Positions 33,758 through 44,220 of a stretch of DNA of 64,000 bases are shown here, one piece after another; position 1 is the first letter of the stretch, and each line of letters starts with the position of its first letter. The position numbers and the translations under genes are program-made. Source of the stretch: Calonectria ilicicola (Eukaryota; Ascomycota; Sordariomycetes; Hypocreales; Nectriaceae); the NCBI GenBank assembly GCA_020809705.1, contig CP085828.1:7006001-7070000 (forward strand), written 5' to 3'. A model generated the notes under the pieces. The model saw nothing but the letters and a program-made list of their open reading frames with translations, ran no database searches and was not told where the DNA came from.

Positions 33758-33796
33758 ACCTACGACCATGGCTCTTAGAAAATACGGGATCCCGTC
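33758..33796 (+). pseudogene. Truncated 5S rRNA relic
   Basis: 39 nt match the first 39 nt of the intact 5S gene at 48041 with two differences, including the same internal variant CATRGCTCTTAG. Sequence after the GGGATCCCGTC block is unrelated, so the internal control region and 3' two thirds are absent and it cannot be a working gene. Confidence 0.75.
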
Positions 33797-34619
33797 AAGA
33801 ACCTGTCCACGAAATATCGACTTCAATTTTTGGAATCTTATTACGGAGCCAAAAGTAGAATACCGTTTGTAAATGGCAAGGTTTAATAAAAAGCCTCAAA
33901 AATAAGCTACTAGACCTACCTCACCACAACACTAATCGCATTACAGGAGTCTACTTTATTATTTAATTTTCAATACTCGATTTCTTTTTCTTTTTTCTTT
34001 TTTTTTAATCAAACATCCACCCCCTATACACATAATTTATCATGTGCAGACACATTTCATTAATTAAACAAGTAAGCAACTCGTCTCCGGCCTTCTAAGT
34101 GCCCATGAAAAGGCACCGTATCCAAGCTAAATAGACGAATGTACTGGATGTTGTCTGCTTCATGATACGTATAAAGATTGGATCTGCGACCGTCGAAACC
34201 TGCTCTTTATCAAAGGCAATCTATGCTCAGGGAATTCAACAATGTTGAAACACGTGCTACGGTGAGTTGAAACAAAGCCGGGTCCAGGAGACAAAGTCAT
34301 TATTCTCTCATGCTTCAACGGGCAAGACACCAAACTACAAAAAACACCGCTCGGGTTCTGGTATTAATGTGGTCTATGACTTTCGTGATCTCCTCTTGTT
34401 TATCACTCATTTCAAGAGGTAGGGACTTAAGTATATATAGTAGATAACTACACGTGACCACCTATCTAATAGAGCAATTCTTATCTCGTAACATCAGCCC
34501 TAGTCTGCAACCTATCTATTGGTAGTTTTAGAGATTGCTACAAATAAATGAAAATGACCCAGGAGATGCCAGCCAGAGAAAAATATGCCCAATCAAGCAT
34601 GAGTTGTGCGCGTTCCGTG

Positions 34620-35333
34620 TTACTTGGCTTGGAAAGTCATACCAAGACTATCAATGTCCCAACCACAACGTCCTTCCATGCCTACCATCAATCCGTTTCC
34701 GATGTCTACTTCATACCGTTTGCCCCCCTCCCCTCCAGCAGTGAATGTGCCTTTGTTTGTGGTGAATTGGATTCGGTCGATGCGCCATCCTGCATTAATG
34801 GCCATGGATTGAATTCGTTCATGTTGGTCAAATATATAAGTCGAGTGATCGCTGGTTGTCTGTCCAAAGAGTGGGCTCTTTTGATCGTTGAACCAAGTGA
34901 GTTGGATTCCTCTCACAATGTACGGCATACCATCATCACCCCAACCACAATACACGTCGATAGATTTCACTGTGGTGCTGTCTCTCGGGTATGACTGGAA
35001 GGGGTTACCACCACCATTGCCGCCGATCTGGTGAGGCAATAGCGTCTGACGTACAGTCTGAGGTTCAGCTGTTGCATCGCCAAAAGTGCATGATCCGCCA
35101 CTATCAAAGACATCGACTGCCACTTCAGGGCTAGAGGGAATAGGTTTTATCTGAGCTCCTTTATGGTTTTGCGATCCGCAATCCTGGTGAAATTGATCCG
35201 CAGCATCCGCTTCAGAAGTGAGTGTACCATCTGGGTCTTTTGAGATGTGGTCATCAATCCATTTCAATTTGAGATGCTCTAAAGAGTTCACCACAATGGG
35301 ATTCCGTGGTGGGTTGGAGGATAAATTTGTCAT
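34620..35333 (-). CDS. Jacalin-like lectin-domain protein
   Basis: 237 residues from the ATG at 35333; an in-frame ATG at 35495 would add 54 lysine-rich, low-complexity residues and is judged part of the leader. The C-terminal 110 residues form a beta-prism lectin domain: VKSIDVYCGWGDDGMPYIVRG opens it, then IQLTWFND, HERIQSMAINAGWRIDRIQFTTNKG, and the closing YEVDIGNGLMVGMEGRCGWDIDSLGMTF, with the glycine-rich turns where jacalin relatives bind sugar. The N-terminal half is polar and lacks a signal peptide, so the protein is probably cytosolic. The sugar target is unknown. Such lectins are sporadic in fungi, consistent with the accessory setting. Confidence 0.7.
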   Translation of the reverse strand: MTNLSSNPPRNPIVVNSLEHLKLKWIDDHISKDPDGTLTSEADAADQFHQDCGSQNHKGAQIKPIPSSPEVAVDVFDSGGSCTFGDATAEPQTVRQTLLPHQIGGNGGGNPFQSYPRDSTTVKSIDVYCGWGDDGMPYIVRGIQLTWFNDQKSPLFGQTTSDHSTYIFDQHERIQSMAINAGWRIDRIQFTTNKGTFTAGGEGGKRYEVDIGNGLMVGMEGRCGWDIDSLGMTFQAK

Positions 35334-37069
35334 ACTGTTGAGATCAAGACTGCTAATATAACGAGGTTGGAGGAAGTGTAATGGACTAGCCCAAATGACG
35401 ACTGCAATATGGTGGTCAATGATAATTATTTGTATACTTGAAGAACTAAATCCTTTTTCTTTTTCCTTCCTCCTTTTTATTCCCCTTCTCTTCATCTCGC
35501 TTAGCTTCCTAGTCCCTTCCTACCCTATAAGGTTTGGCCATAGTCCCAGCTCCTTACAGGAAGAGACATGGAGTAGAATTTAACTATGGAGCATTGGAAA
35601 ATATATGGCCCTTTTATAGAAATTCAGGGTGGGTGGGAGTGACCTAGAATGAAGAAATTTGCATGCCAGATGAACATTAGGAATCATCTCTACGGATGAC
35701 ACTTGGCCTTTCAAGTACCTAATTTTGCCTCGGTATAGCCAATCAGCGACCCGCATAACCGGCAGCGCATCCACCCGAGGCCACCTGAACATTAACTTAA
35801 TTTACGTGTCATGAAGCTGAGGGGTGGCTGAGAGTGTTGGACATTGCTCGGACTGGGGTGCGGGTCTATATCATATCAGTGGCCGTTCATAGCCCCTCGA
35901 AAGCTGGAAACCCTAGGTTCCTCCTATAAGTCAAAGACACTAGTGCTCTCAGGCTTCAATTGCTGCCCATGTAACGGCTGTGCTGTTGAGCTCTGTACCA
36001 TGGGGCAAAAGATTGGTCAATAACTGCTATTGCGGCATTTACTGCAGCACGTAACAGCGCCTAAGAGCCTCTGTACCAAGTGATCAGCTTGGACAGAGCC
36101 GGATACGGTGGATCAGGCCGTAACAGCCCAGACCTTCTAGTGGGTTATATTATTGTCAAACGCGGCTAGGAGGATTTGATTACCGAGCTTCCTCTCAATT
36201 GAGAGTGGATCAAGATACATGTATCAAAACTCAGAGCGACTCACTTGGGTGCTCCGTTAAATGTTAAACAATAAGAATTCCTTGTTTAAATCAATATCAT
36301 TCCTTACAAACTGAAACGTAGCCATGCAATTAGCTCAGCAACCTTTTGTCTTCTTCTTCTTCTTCTTTTTCTCAGATTGGCATAGACAATATGAGATATC
36401 GGTTAGTAGATATAATTGACTGATACGTACGTGACAATGATAAAAGTTTTTTTTCTTTAGTTTTTTTTTTTTAAACTAATCCACCAAAATAATAATATAG
36501 GAGTAGAGGACTATGAAAATACTGCATAGACATTTCGATAATAGTAAATGTCCACTAAATTGACCTTAGATAGCTATATTCTTTACAATTTTTCCTTAGT
36601 AGCAAACACAAAACTGGAGAGACGACTTAGAGCGGCAAATCCAACCCCCAGCTACAACGCTGCACGATATTCGAGATTCGTCCAACTTGATATTTCCACC
36701 AACGCACGATAACACATTTGGGTTTTTGTCCTAGTTGGAAAGCGAATTTTCTGGAAAATGCCTTTAGATCGCGAATGAATCCGAACAGCTAATTCAGTAA
36801 TCACTCAAAAGTTGTTAGAATGGCTGTTAAGACAGAAGACGTAGGAAAGGATAATGCGTTCACGTCTCGTGCCGGGTCAGCATTACCCCAGAGCACCGCA
36901 TTATCCATCCTGTTATCGTCGGATAGATTCACCGCTGGTGTTTGATGAATACGTAGATGCACATTGACCGCCATCATTTCCCGCAGAAAACGTTTTCTAC
37001 GATTCTGCGCCTCATCGTATCGAATTCCTTTTTCCAACGACAATAGAGTGCGTGGAGAGCCTGGCCACA
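35334..37069. other. Intergenic, partly very AT-rich
   Basis: 1.7 kb with no supported gene. A poly-pyrimidine patch (35450-35480), TCT repeats (36350-36372) and a very AT-rich block (36420-36620) are present. The right end merges with the decayed oxygenase gene. Confidence 0.4.
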
Positions 37070-38446
37070 ATGATGAGCGCGATATGTTATCGACGCTCCG
37101 TGTTACCCAGGAAGCTTTCAATGGAGTCTTGAGGGACAAGAACAATGGCCTTGCGAGAATCGTCAGCACCAACAACACGCAGATCGGGCCAGAAACTTAC
37201 CGCTATGTGGTACCACTGCGTTGCGGTTGGGCCCTGAAGAAAAGTCTGTCAGCGGGACTGGCGAGCTTGTGCACAAGTTTATCGGGACGCACCCAGTTGC
37301 CCATGTACCCTTCGTACTCTTCGTTGACCGGGTCGCAGAGCTCCATCAAGGTGTACGATTCAAGGATCTCGTTCTCCTTCATTCTTAGACCCTCTGCCAC
37401 AACGTTGCCGTCAAAATCAACAAGCTTTATGACTCTGAAGGTCTCTTCCAGTATTTCCTCAATATAGCGAGGCGGCTCGTCATCCTCATCGCAATCTCCC
37501 CTCACCTCCCTCTCCACCAGTGCAAGATAGACGTTTAGTTCCAACAGGTTACTCATCTCACCATAGGCTTGAGCCCGAGAAAAGTCGTGCGATTTTAGTG
37601 CCTGTAGCGATATGTTGTCCTCGGTGTAGTCATAGTCAAGAATTTGATACATGCCTTGCGCTTTCGTTGTGCTGGGGGCACGTCGAGCCACCGCGACAGA
37701 ACCTCGGAGAGGTTATCTAAATCAGACTGCTGCAGCCCAGGTGTAGGGCGCGGCTTGGATTGGTCGTGGACTAGGTTGTAGGTCAATACCCAACGGTAAC
37801 CGGATGTGACGGGGAGCACCTCGTGGATTACATCCGAGTACTAGCAGGCGTAGGATTGCGAGTATTGCGATGTCTGGAAAGTCTTGGTCTTGCTGCCGTG
37901 CTTGACTACTACTGCCCCGCCCTTGTGCGGCGACGGTAGGGAGATAACAAGGTGCCGAACATGCCGGGCATCTTTTCGGTGCTGTGCAGCCAACGTTAGA
38001 TCAGCAGCCGTGGTGGCCGGCCGGGGCGCTCACTCAGTGTGTGGTTTGAACATGGCGCCTTTTTCGTAGATGAGCATCTTGTACAGCTCGGCCTTGGTGT
38101 GGCCCTCAATCCCAAGGGCCGAATTGACACTGTAGCAGATGCTTCCCACCCAATTTTCCCATTGTTTGGTCATGACCAGCTGGTCTGCATCCAACTCCCG
38201 CGTGTTGCGCACTTTGGTGTCGACGAGGGTCTCGGTGCCTTTGCCATAGGGTGCCTGGCGGCCCTTTGCAATGAGCTGCGATGCTTGTGTCTTGCTGAGT
38301 GGCATCTTGATGACGCCGACGCCTCGCACCTCGAGGCTGGGTGGAGGCGGCGTGTGCGGCTTGCCAAAGCCGGCAAACGACCCGGGAGCCTTGACATTCT
38401 TGATTGCGCTGAGGAGGGCATCCTCGACGTCAACCATGGCGGCCAT
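37070..38446 (-). pseudogene. 2-oxoglutarate/Fe(II) oxygenase-like gene, multiply broken
   Basis: Exon 1 (38446-38034) is intact and starts MAAMVDVEDALLSAIKNV, with VRGVGVIKMPLSKTQASQLI typical of the fungal family, and splices through a 52-nt intron (donor GTGAGC) to DTEKMPGMFGTL. Then the gene is broken: one base is missing near 37947, before LPSPHKGGAVVVKHG; a TAG stop at 37841-37843 replaces the tryptophan expected in YAC-W-YSDVIHEVLP; the frame shifts again near 37650-37690 (RWLDVPPAQ then MYQILDYDYTE) and a third time near 37218 before QWYHIA. A further intron and AIVLVPQDSIESFL follow, then another stop. The iron-binding His-x-Asp lies at the exon 1-2 join (PHTD) and a distal His is near DVIHE. 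It cannot make the full enzyme. Confidence 0.78.
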
Positions 38447-38891
38447 GATGGACAATTACAATGATTAATGTTATTTTGGTACGCATTTTCTGTCATCTTC
38501 GAAAAGAAGCAAAACCCATCAACCCAGATCGACCCCGCACTTGGTCCAATCACTGATCAGCCGTAATTTTGGCGTGAGAGTGGGTGGAGACTCTAACAAT
38601 GCTGCGCAACAACCAAGTTGTGTATATTTGCACCTCGTCAATAGGGCAGATTCACGTGCGGGCTTGAGCAGTTCTGTATTTATGCAATAATATAAGCCAG
38701 GCTCGCTGCCAGCCGGTATATAATCACTGCTTAGCTCTACACTATTGTCAAGTCCTCATTTAGCATGCAAACAACAAGTTTTCAATGATAAGCCGTGATA
38801 CTCGGTGCAAAGAATACATACATTCCATGAAATAATATACCTGACTTAACCCAAAATCCAATACTACCCCACTCATTGCATCGTAGCAAAG
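38447..38891. other. Intergenic
   Basis: 445-bp spacer between the pseudogene start and the 3' end of the membrane protein gene. No gene is supported. Confidence 0.4.
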
Positions 38892-39828
38892 CTACTTTCG
38901 CGCCCAAGCCGTTAACGCTGCAACCAAGGTCATAACCCCAATACCGACTCCAGCAACTGCGCAACCAATGTTGAAGTCCTTCCGAACAAGTGCAATAACA
39001 AGAGACACTAGTACCCATATCAAAGCACTGATAGTAAAGGTGATTGCGATCGAATTATTGTTCGTCTGTTGGTACAACAGGATTGCCCTCTCGCTGTCTG
39101 AATCAACTATGACATCTGGGACGAATTGTACAAAAGGGGTCAATTCTCGCATAAGATCTGGTCGGTGAAATACAGATGTTAAATCTTCCGAGAGAGTATG
39201 GTTCGTCACGATGACCTCGGTGATATTCGTATTGGCCTCAATATCAGCCAGCGACGAAGGCAGCTGTTGGGTCTTGGTGAGTGACGGGAGTAGAAAGCAG
39301 GTTGCAATGTGCACATACCCTTGAAATATTCGCAATGTGAATCGTCTCTTTGTAGAACAGACGGAAGAGCAGTCCTCGAGATTTGGCAGGACTTCTGCGG
39401 TATTCTATAGATCCCAAAAATTGGTGAATTCGAACCATGACCTGCTCTCCAGTTTCGGTTGCTGAGATGGGGATGAGGAATAACCAGTAGCTATTTGCAT
39501 GACCAGGGACTACCAAGCGAAGTCGAATTGTGGGAGATTCCCTCTCAAATTCTTGTCCCAGTTGGTCTGGTCGTTGCGGCTGGCGTGACAGTGATTCAAG
39601 CTGTACATTGAGCCCGGTCGAGCTCATGGTGGGAACTGACATGAAAGATAGGGTAACTGTATCCGTGCTTGATAAGGCAAAGAAGGCAATTGCGGATGTA
39701 AATAGGTAGAGGCGATGGTAACCCTGGGAGAAGAGAATTTGCGGCCCGGTGGGTAGGTGGCGGTTCGCCAAGTGCGTCGCCCAATGGTCCTCATCACACT
39801 TGCGATGATGTTCCGCTCGCACTGCCAT
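38892..39828 (-). CDS. Membrane protein of unknown function, two exons
   Basis: Exons 39828-39319 and 39263-38892 join through a 55-nt intron (donor GTATGT, acceptor CAACAG), both in phase 0, giving 293 residues. The ATG at 39828 is the first in frame. One hydrophobic helix lies near residue 45 (RLYLFTSAIAFFALSS), and two more at the C-terminus (ITFTISALIWVLVSLVIALV and GCAVAGVGIGVMTLVAALTA). Between them is a soluble domain with SLSRQPQRPDQLGQEFERES and IRLRLVVPGHANSYWLFLIP. The splice makes ANIS-R-LPSSLADIEANTNITEV, a smooth join. I recognise this as a type of hypothetical protein seen in hypocrealean fungi but know no function. Confidence 0.65.
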
Positions 39829-41151
39829 CAATTATCGTTGTAACCGTGCTCGACGCTGGTTCCATAGATTTAAATCATTCAAGATCTTCAACGAAAATCG
39901 ATATTGGTGAGATTATATTATCTCCAGTACGATGAAAAGACAAGCGAATCCTGTGACATGCCTCCCCCTAATTCTAGTAAGGCCTGAATAATACATCTAA
40001 ACTCTCAGGTGATACGGGCGAGCGGCGTGTGCGGCGAATATTTGTACAACACGGGTTGCCCTTTGTATTGGACGGGTACGTCTTATAGAGCCATGAACTC
40101 AAGTCATTTAGATATCGAATGTATAATGCAGTAATCTCAACTAGCCCAGTTCGGTTTTCCCAATATAACTTACAACACTGAACGGTTTTTTCCGGCATTC
40201 CAAGACTTTTTGGCGCATTATCACAGTATTCTAGAATTGCTGGGTGTAGCCCACATACAGAGTAGATAACATGTTTGCGCCGAAACGTGCTTCCCCCTGC
40301 CGGTGTTGATATTCAGGTCGGAAATCCCATCCTGTTCTCATCTTCCATCCAAGTCCACGGGCGACAATTTGAGGCCCTTGACCATTACCTAGTGCTACAC
40401 CTAGTGCGGGCCTTGCACTTGTGGAAGAGGGGTACCCAACATCGCTCGTACGTGGCTGGAAGGAGGATCAGGCTTGACAACACGTCGACTGATGTCCCTG
40501 CAGTCGTGAAGGGCGATTCGACTCTGACAGCCGAGAACCTGTGCCATATAGTGGCCACCATCGATGACGTGCGACGCACTGCCCCATGCGATGGACACGA
40601 GTGGCTTGTGTGTGAGAGATATGTGAACTCCAATGTACAGGCGTACCTCTTCTACAACGGCTTCGCGAAGAGGGATAGGGCATATTTTCCAACTCGAATC
40701 ATCTGAACCAAATATTATACTCCGGAGTAAGATAGTGGAGGATATCACACCCTCCCCACTCAGCCCGATCGCGAATGATGCGCTGTGAAGGATGTGGGAA
40801 CGAGATCGAGAATAGATTAGTGGCTGGACAACGTTCGGGTCTCCAACCGGAGAGCAGGAGACGAAGACTCAGCACCATCTCTTGGGGCTTGTCGTGAGAC
40901 AAGATCTGGGGGCGCCTATGTACGACAAGGACAGTGCATAGGCACTTGATCCCAAGATTGCATGTTTGCTGCAAGATTTCATGCTATAGCAGTGACACAC
41001 TGTAAAAGGAAACAGCTAAAGAGACATACCATCGGGATTTTCTCAGGGCGGATAGGCAGGAAAACCTAGTGATATGCCGCTATCATGAGCGCACCGTGCC
41101 AATGACATCAAACACTTAGAGCGAGGGGATCAATCTTTGACTAATGCGATT
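39829..41151. other. Intergenic with opposing open frames
   Basis: 1.3 kb. Overlapping frames on both strands around 40275-40974 reach 143 codons but none shows family motifs, and their strand cannot be decided. It may be a decayed gene. Confidence 0.35.
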
Positions 41152-41358
41152 TCACCTGGACAGAGATTCATCAACCATCACGCGCGGTCCCCGTCTTGCG
41201 AATGCGATGAGAGCTTCACCAAACCGCCGAAGCGGACTTCTCCGGGGTGTTTCGAAAGCCGAAATTTGAGCTTTTCTATCTGGTATATATAAATCGTAGG
41301 CAAGGTCATCATCTAAAGTAAGATAGGTCCCGATCACTCCCTTTGTGTTTTCTCGCAT

Positions 41359-42654
41359 TTAGAGGTTGTAGGAGAAGTTCTTGTTAATCAAGAATCTCTG
41401 ACCGCTCAGGTCCGCCCCGCGAGCAAAAGAGACCCAGAGATTCTGTACCGCATTGCCTACGGCTTCAAGTGACTCTTGCGCCCCAGGACCCTGCAACATG
41501 GGCGCATCTTTCCACGCGTCCCAGTCACCCAGTATGAGCGGCAGGTCGATACAATGGGTCGCCCCGAGGGCGCTGCCCTCAGGATACCAAGAGACTACGA
41601 ACAACCCCGGCTTACTGCCGGTTTCCTTACCAAGTGTCTGGATCAGATTTTCTGTGGCGCGCTGAAACATATCGAGCAATAGGGTTCTGGCTGCTGGCCG
41701 CGAGTCGAAGGTCACGAACGCAGTGTCTTCGTTCGCCGTCCATCCGAAAAGCAACTGCTTCTCGCGTGTCGCTGAAATGAGGCGTTCGAGTGCTTTGTTC
41801 GCCGGCGGCAATGGATCATGACCGAGCAGCGGGCTGAAGCTAAATAGCCCTGGAGCGACTGACCTGGCCACGCCGATGAGCTCTCCCGTCAGCGCAAGGA
41901 GTCTTGACACTGGTAGGCTGGCTGCATTGTCAGGAGTGATGATGGTGGCAGCGTGCTTGGACATGGCTCTCCAGATTGCCTCCAGATTCTCGTCTTCTTT
42001 TATCAAGGTCGGTGCGCTCTGCGCAATTGCGCGGTGGAAGAGGCCTCGTGACTCGTCGGACACGCAGAGGCAGTGGACAGAGTCGCCACCGGCAGACTGG
42101 CCGTAGACCGTCACTTTGCCAGGATCGCCTCCAAACGCGGAGATGTTTCTCTGCACCCATCTTAAGGCCTCTAGCTGGTCGAGGAGACCGAGATTAGCCG
42201 GCGCAACGCCAGGGATAGGGAGATAGCCGAAGATTCCAAGACGATAGGTGACATTGACGGCGACAACACCCTTCCTCGCGAGCTTGTGAGGGCTGTATGC
42301 ATCAAGATCTCCAGCACCGGACAGCCAGGCGCCCCCGTGAATGAAGACCATGACCGGAGCATCCTTGGCTCCCTTGGGGGCTATGACGGTAACGCGCAGA
42401 CAATCTTCCGAGGTCTCCCTTCCCTTCTCCAGATGCCCATTGACAGCGTTCAACCGAGAGGGGTTTTGCGGGCAGATCGGTGCCGGCTTAGTGCAGTCCT
42501 GGGGTGTTTGCCAGGAGGTGAAGGGCTCTGGTCTGTGGAAGCGAGCTGCTGTGGCGTAGCGCATGCCTCTGGCCCGGATCAAAGACCCGTCGGACAATGC
42601 CTTGATGGGTCCACCTGGAAGATTGATCGTGACATGTCGAGCGTTTGACTCCAT
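41359..42654 (-). CDS. Type-B carboxylesterase
   Basis: 431 residues from the ATG at 42654. The alpha/beta-hydrolase marks are clear: oxyanion hole HGGAW (106-110), NVTYRLGIFGYL, the NLGLLDQLEALRWVQRNI helix, and nucleophile elbow GQSAGG with Ser 187. An acidic residue in WTANEDTAF and a His in ALGATHCIDLP are the probable rest of the triad. There is no signal peptide, so an intracellular esterase is likely. After the TAA stop the same frame stays open for 68 codons (41152-41358) and reads like protein (YLTLDDDLAYDLYIPDRKAQ), so the C-terminus may have been cut short by mutation. The upstream region carries a decayed tandem repeat. Confidence 0.82.
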   Translation of the reverse strand: MESNARHVTINLPGGPIKALSDGSLIRARGMRYATAARFHRPEPFTSWQTPQDCTKPAPICPQNPSRLNAVNGHLEKGRETSEDCLRVTVIAPKGAKDAPVMVFIHGGAWLSGAGDLDAYSPHKLARKGVVAVNVTYRLGIFGYLPIPGVAPANLGLLDQLEALRWVQRNISAFGGDPGKVTVYGQSAGGDSVHCLCVSDESRGLFHRAIAQSAPTLIKEDENLEAIWRAMSKHAATIITPDNAASLPVSRLLALTGELIGVARSVAPGLFSFSPLLGHDPLPPANKALERLISATREKQLLFGWTANEDTAFVTFDSRPAARTLLLDMFQRATENLIQTLGKETGSKPGLFVVSWYPEGSALGATHCIDLPLILGDWDAWKDAPMLQGPGAQESLEAVGNAVQNLWVSFARGADLSGQRFLINKNFSYNL

Positions 42655-42820
42655 GTTGAATTGAGGGTTAGTTGTGTGAAACCCACAGCGGGAAGCTGGT
42701 GCAGTTGGTATTTATAATGATGGGAAAAGAGGCGTGGAACCTTGTAGATTCATTGCGGCATGCTCGGTCTAAGATGCGAGAAAGGTGAAGAGCGAAAAGC
42801 GAGAATTCGCGCCGCGGAAC

Positions 42821-43148
42821 GCCGATACAACAAATGGGACCAAAGTGATGTCGGATAGGGACTTTCAGGTGCATCGCCAAGTCACATTGTACCCCAGGAA
42901 TTAGCCGGTCTATTGGGTGTTTATTATGATTGATACTAGCGCTTACTGTCTCAATATCCGCCGATTGCCTTATTGGATCCAGACCGCCGATACAACAAAT
43001 AGGATCAAAGTGATGTCGGATAGGGACTTTCAGGTGCATCGCCAGGTCACATTGTACCCCAGGGATCAGTCGGTTCATCGGGTGTTTATTGCGACCGATG
43101 CCGGTACTCGCTGTCAATGTCCGCCGATCGCCTTGCTGGGTCCAGACC
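42821..43148. repeat. Two-copy tandem duplication, about 165 bp each
   Basis: Copy 1 is 42821-42985 and copy 2 is 42986-43148. By hand alignment they differ at about 25 positions, all of them transitions, plus one 2-nt indel. The first 75 bases are nearly identical. It lies about 170 bp upstream of the carboxylesterase start. The exclusive transition pattern is what repeat-induced point mutation leaves. Confidence 0.8.
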
Positions 43149-44220
43149 GGCAGTTGAAATCGACAGGGTCGAGAGTGGCGCCTTGGCCCCGGCTTGTGTT
43201 TCGGCATGACAGCTACCGTTGGTAAAGTGGCCGGTTGAACCAGCCGAAGGCTTTAGATAAGGTTTCTATACAAGTTAGCGCACTCTGGCGTGATTTCTTA
43301 CCATTCGTTGACTGAGCTAATGCTTGTCTAGCGAACCATGAATGTGTTTACCACATCAAAGAAAATAAAGGATCGTATAAATCAAAGATATTATGTTGAA
43401 TAATGAAGCCTTCCGGGTATTTCAAAATTGACAACTGTTGTCTAGATACAAACCTCACCTGCGCTAACAGCTCATCGAAGTCCGTTCAGCATCCATCTTT
43501 AATTTGCCAAGAGCCCTCGGAATTGGATGGCTTTCCAGGAAGGCGTGTGTGGATCTCGAAAACGGGACTTCTAGTCCTGGAAGGATACTTACACTTAGGA
43601 TTATTATACCAATGGCGGCAATAGCACAAATTTGGGAAGCTGCTATCGCAATGACCAAGCAGGTTCAAAGAACTATCTCAGACTCTCCTTTACAGCTATT
43701 GACCAAGTTATATTTCCTGTTTATGACCAGTGAAAAATAAACAGCGGCCTCGACGAGGGTATCTTCAAGAGCCACAAGTCTGGTAAATACAATCGATATT
43801 AGACAGCTTCATTTGTTCTTCATCATTTTTGTCATGTTGAAACAAAAATACAAATACTAATAATCTATACTAGCATGAACACGAAGCCTCATTTCCAATG
43901 TCTCGGGGAGGATAATATGATGTTTAATTTGCTCATCAACATCTGTTCAACTGTAGATCACATGCTTGCACCAATCAATTCCAGAGTTATGAATCAACCG
44001 CCCCCAAAAGTTATGCAGGCTGCCAGAAATATTCGCCTGCGAGGCGCAGCCACGCCGCCACGTGATGTTGAACCAGTCAATGAACTCTGCTAAATCCCTG
44101 CATCAAATTTGCAGAGGTCAAGGTGACGAATTAGCTTCGTGAAACAAGAATCCCACGCAACAATCCAGCCCGGCTCATCGCGAGTGACTTCCTCCAGCAC
44201 TTGACCCACAGTATACCCAA
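43149..44220. other. Intergenic upstream of the NLR gene
   Basis: 1.1-kb spacer with one copy of the dispersed 25-nt repeat. Short frames at 43403-43740 on both strands have no recognisable motif. No partner gene for the NLR was found here. Confidence 0.4.
43849..43873 (+). repeat. Dispersed 25-nt repeat, copy 2
   Basis: Identical to 33646-33670 and in the same orientation; about 10.2 kb separate the copies. It lies in the spacer upstream of the NLR gene. Confidence 0.6.

Larger units (their letters stand above)
33302..34619. other. AT-rich intergenic region with repeat and 5S relic
   Basis: 1.3 kb of AT-rich DNA. It contains one copy of a dispersed 25-nt repeat (33646-33670) and a broken 5S rRNA fragment (33758-33796), both annotated separately. 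There is no protein gene. Confidence 0.5.

Noticed and set aside
40275..40974. Overlapping frames on both strands up to 143 codons
   Set aside because: No family motif on either strand and no way to choose between them; possibly a decayed gene.
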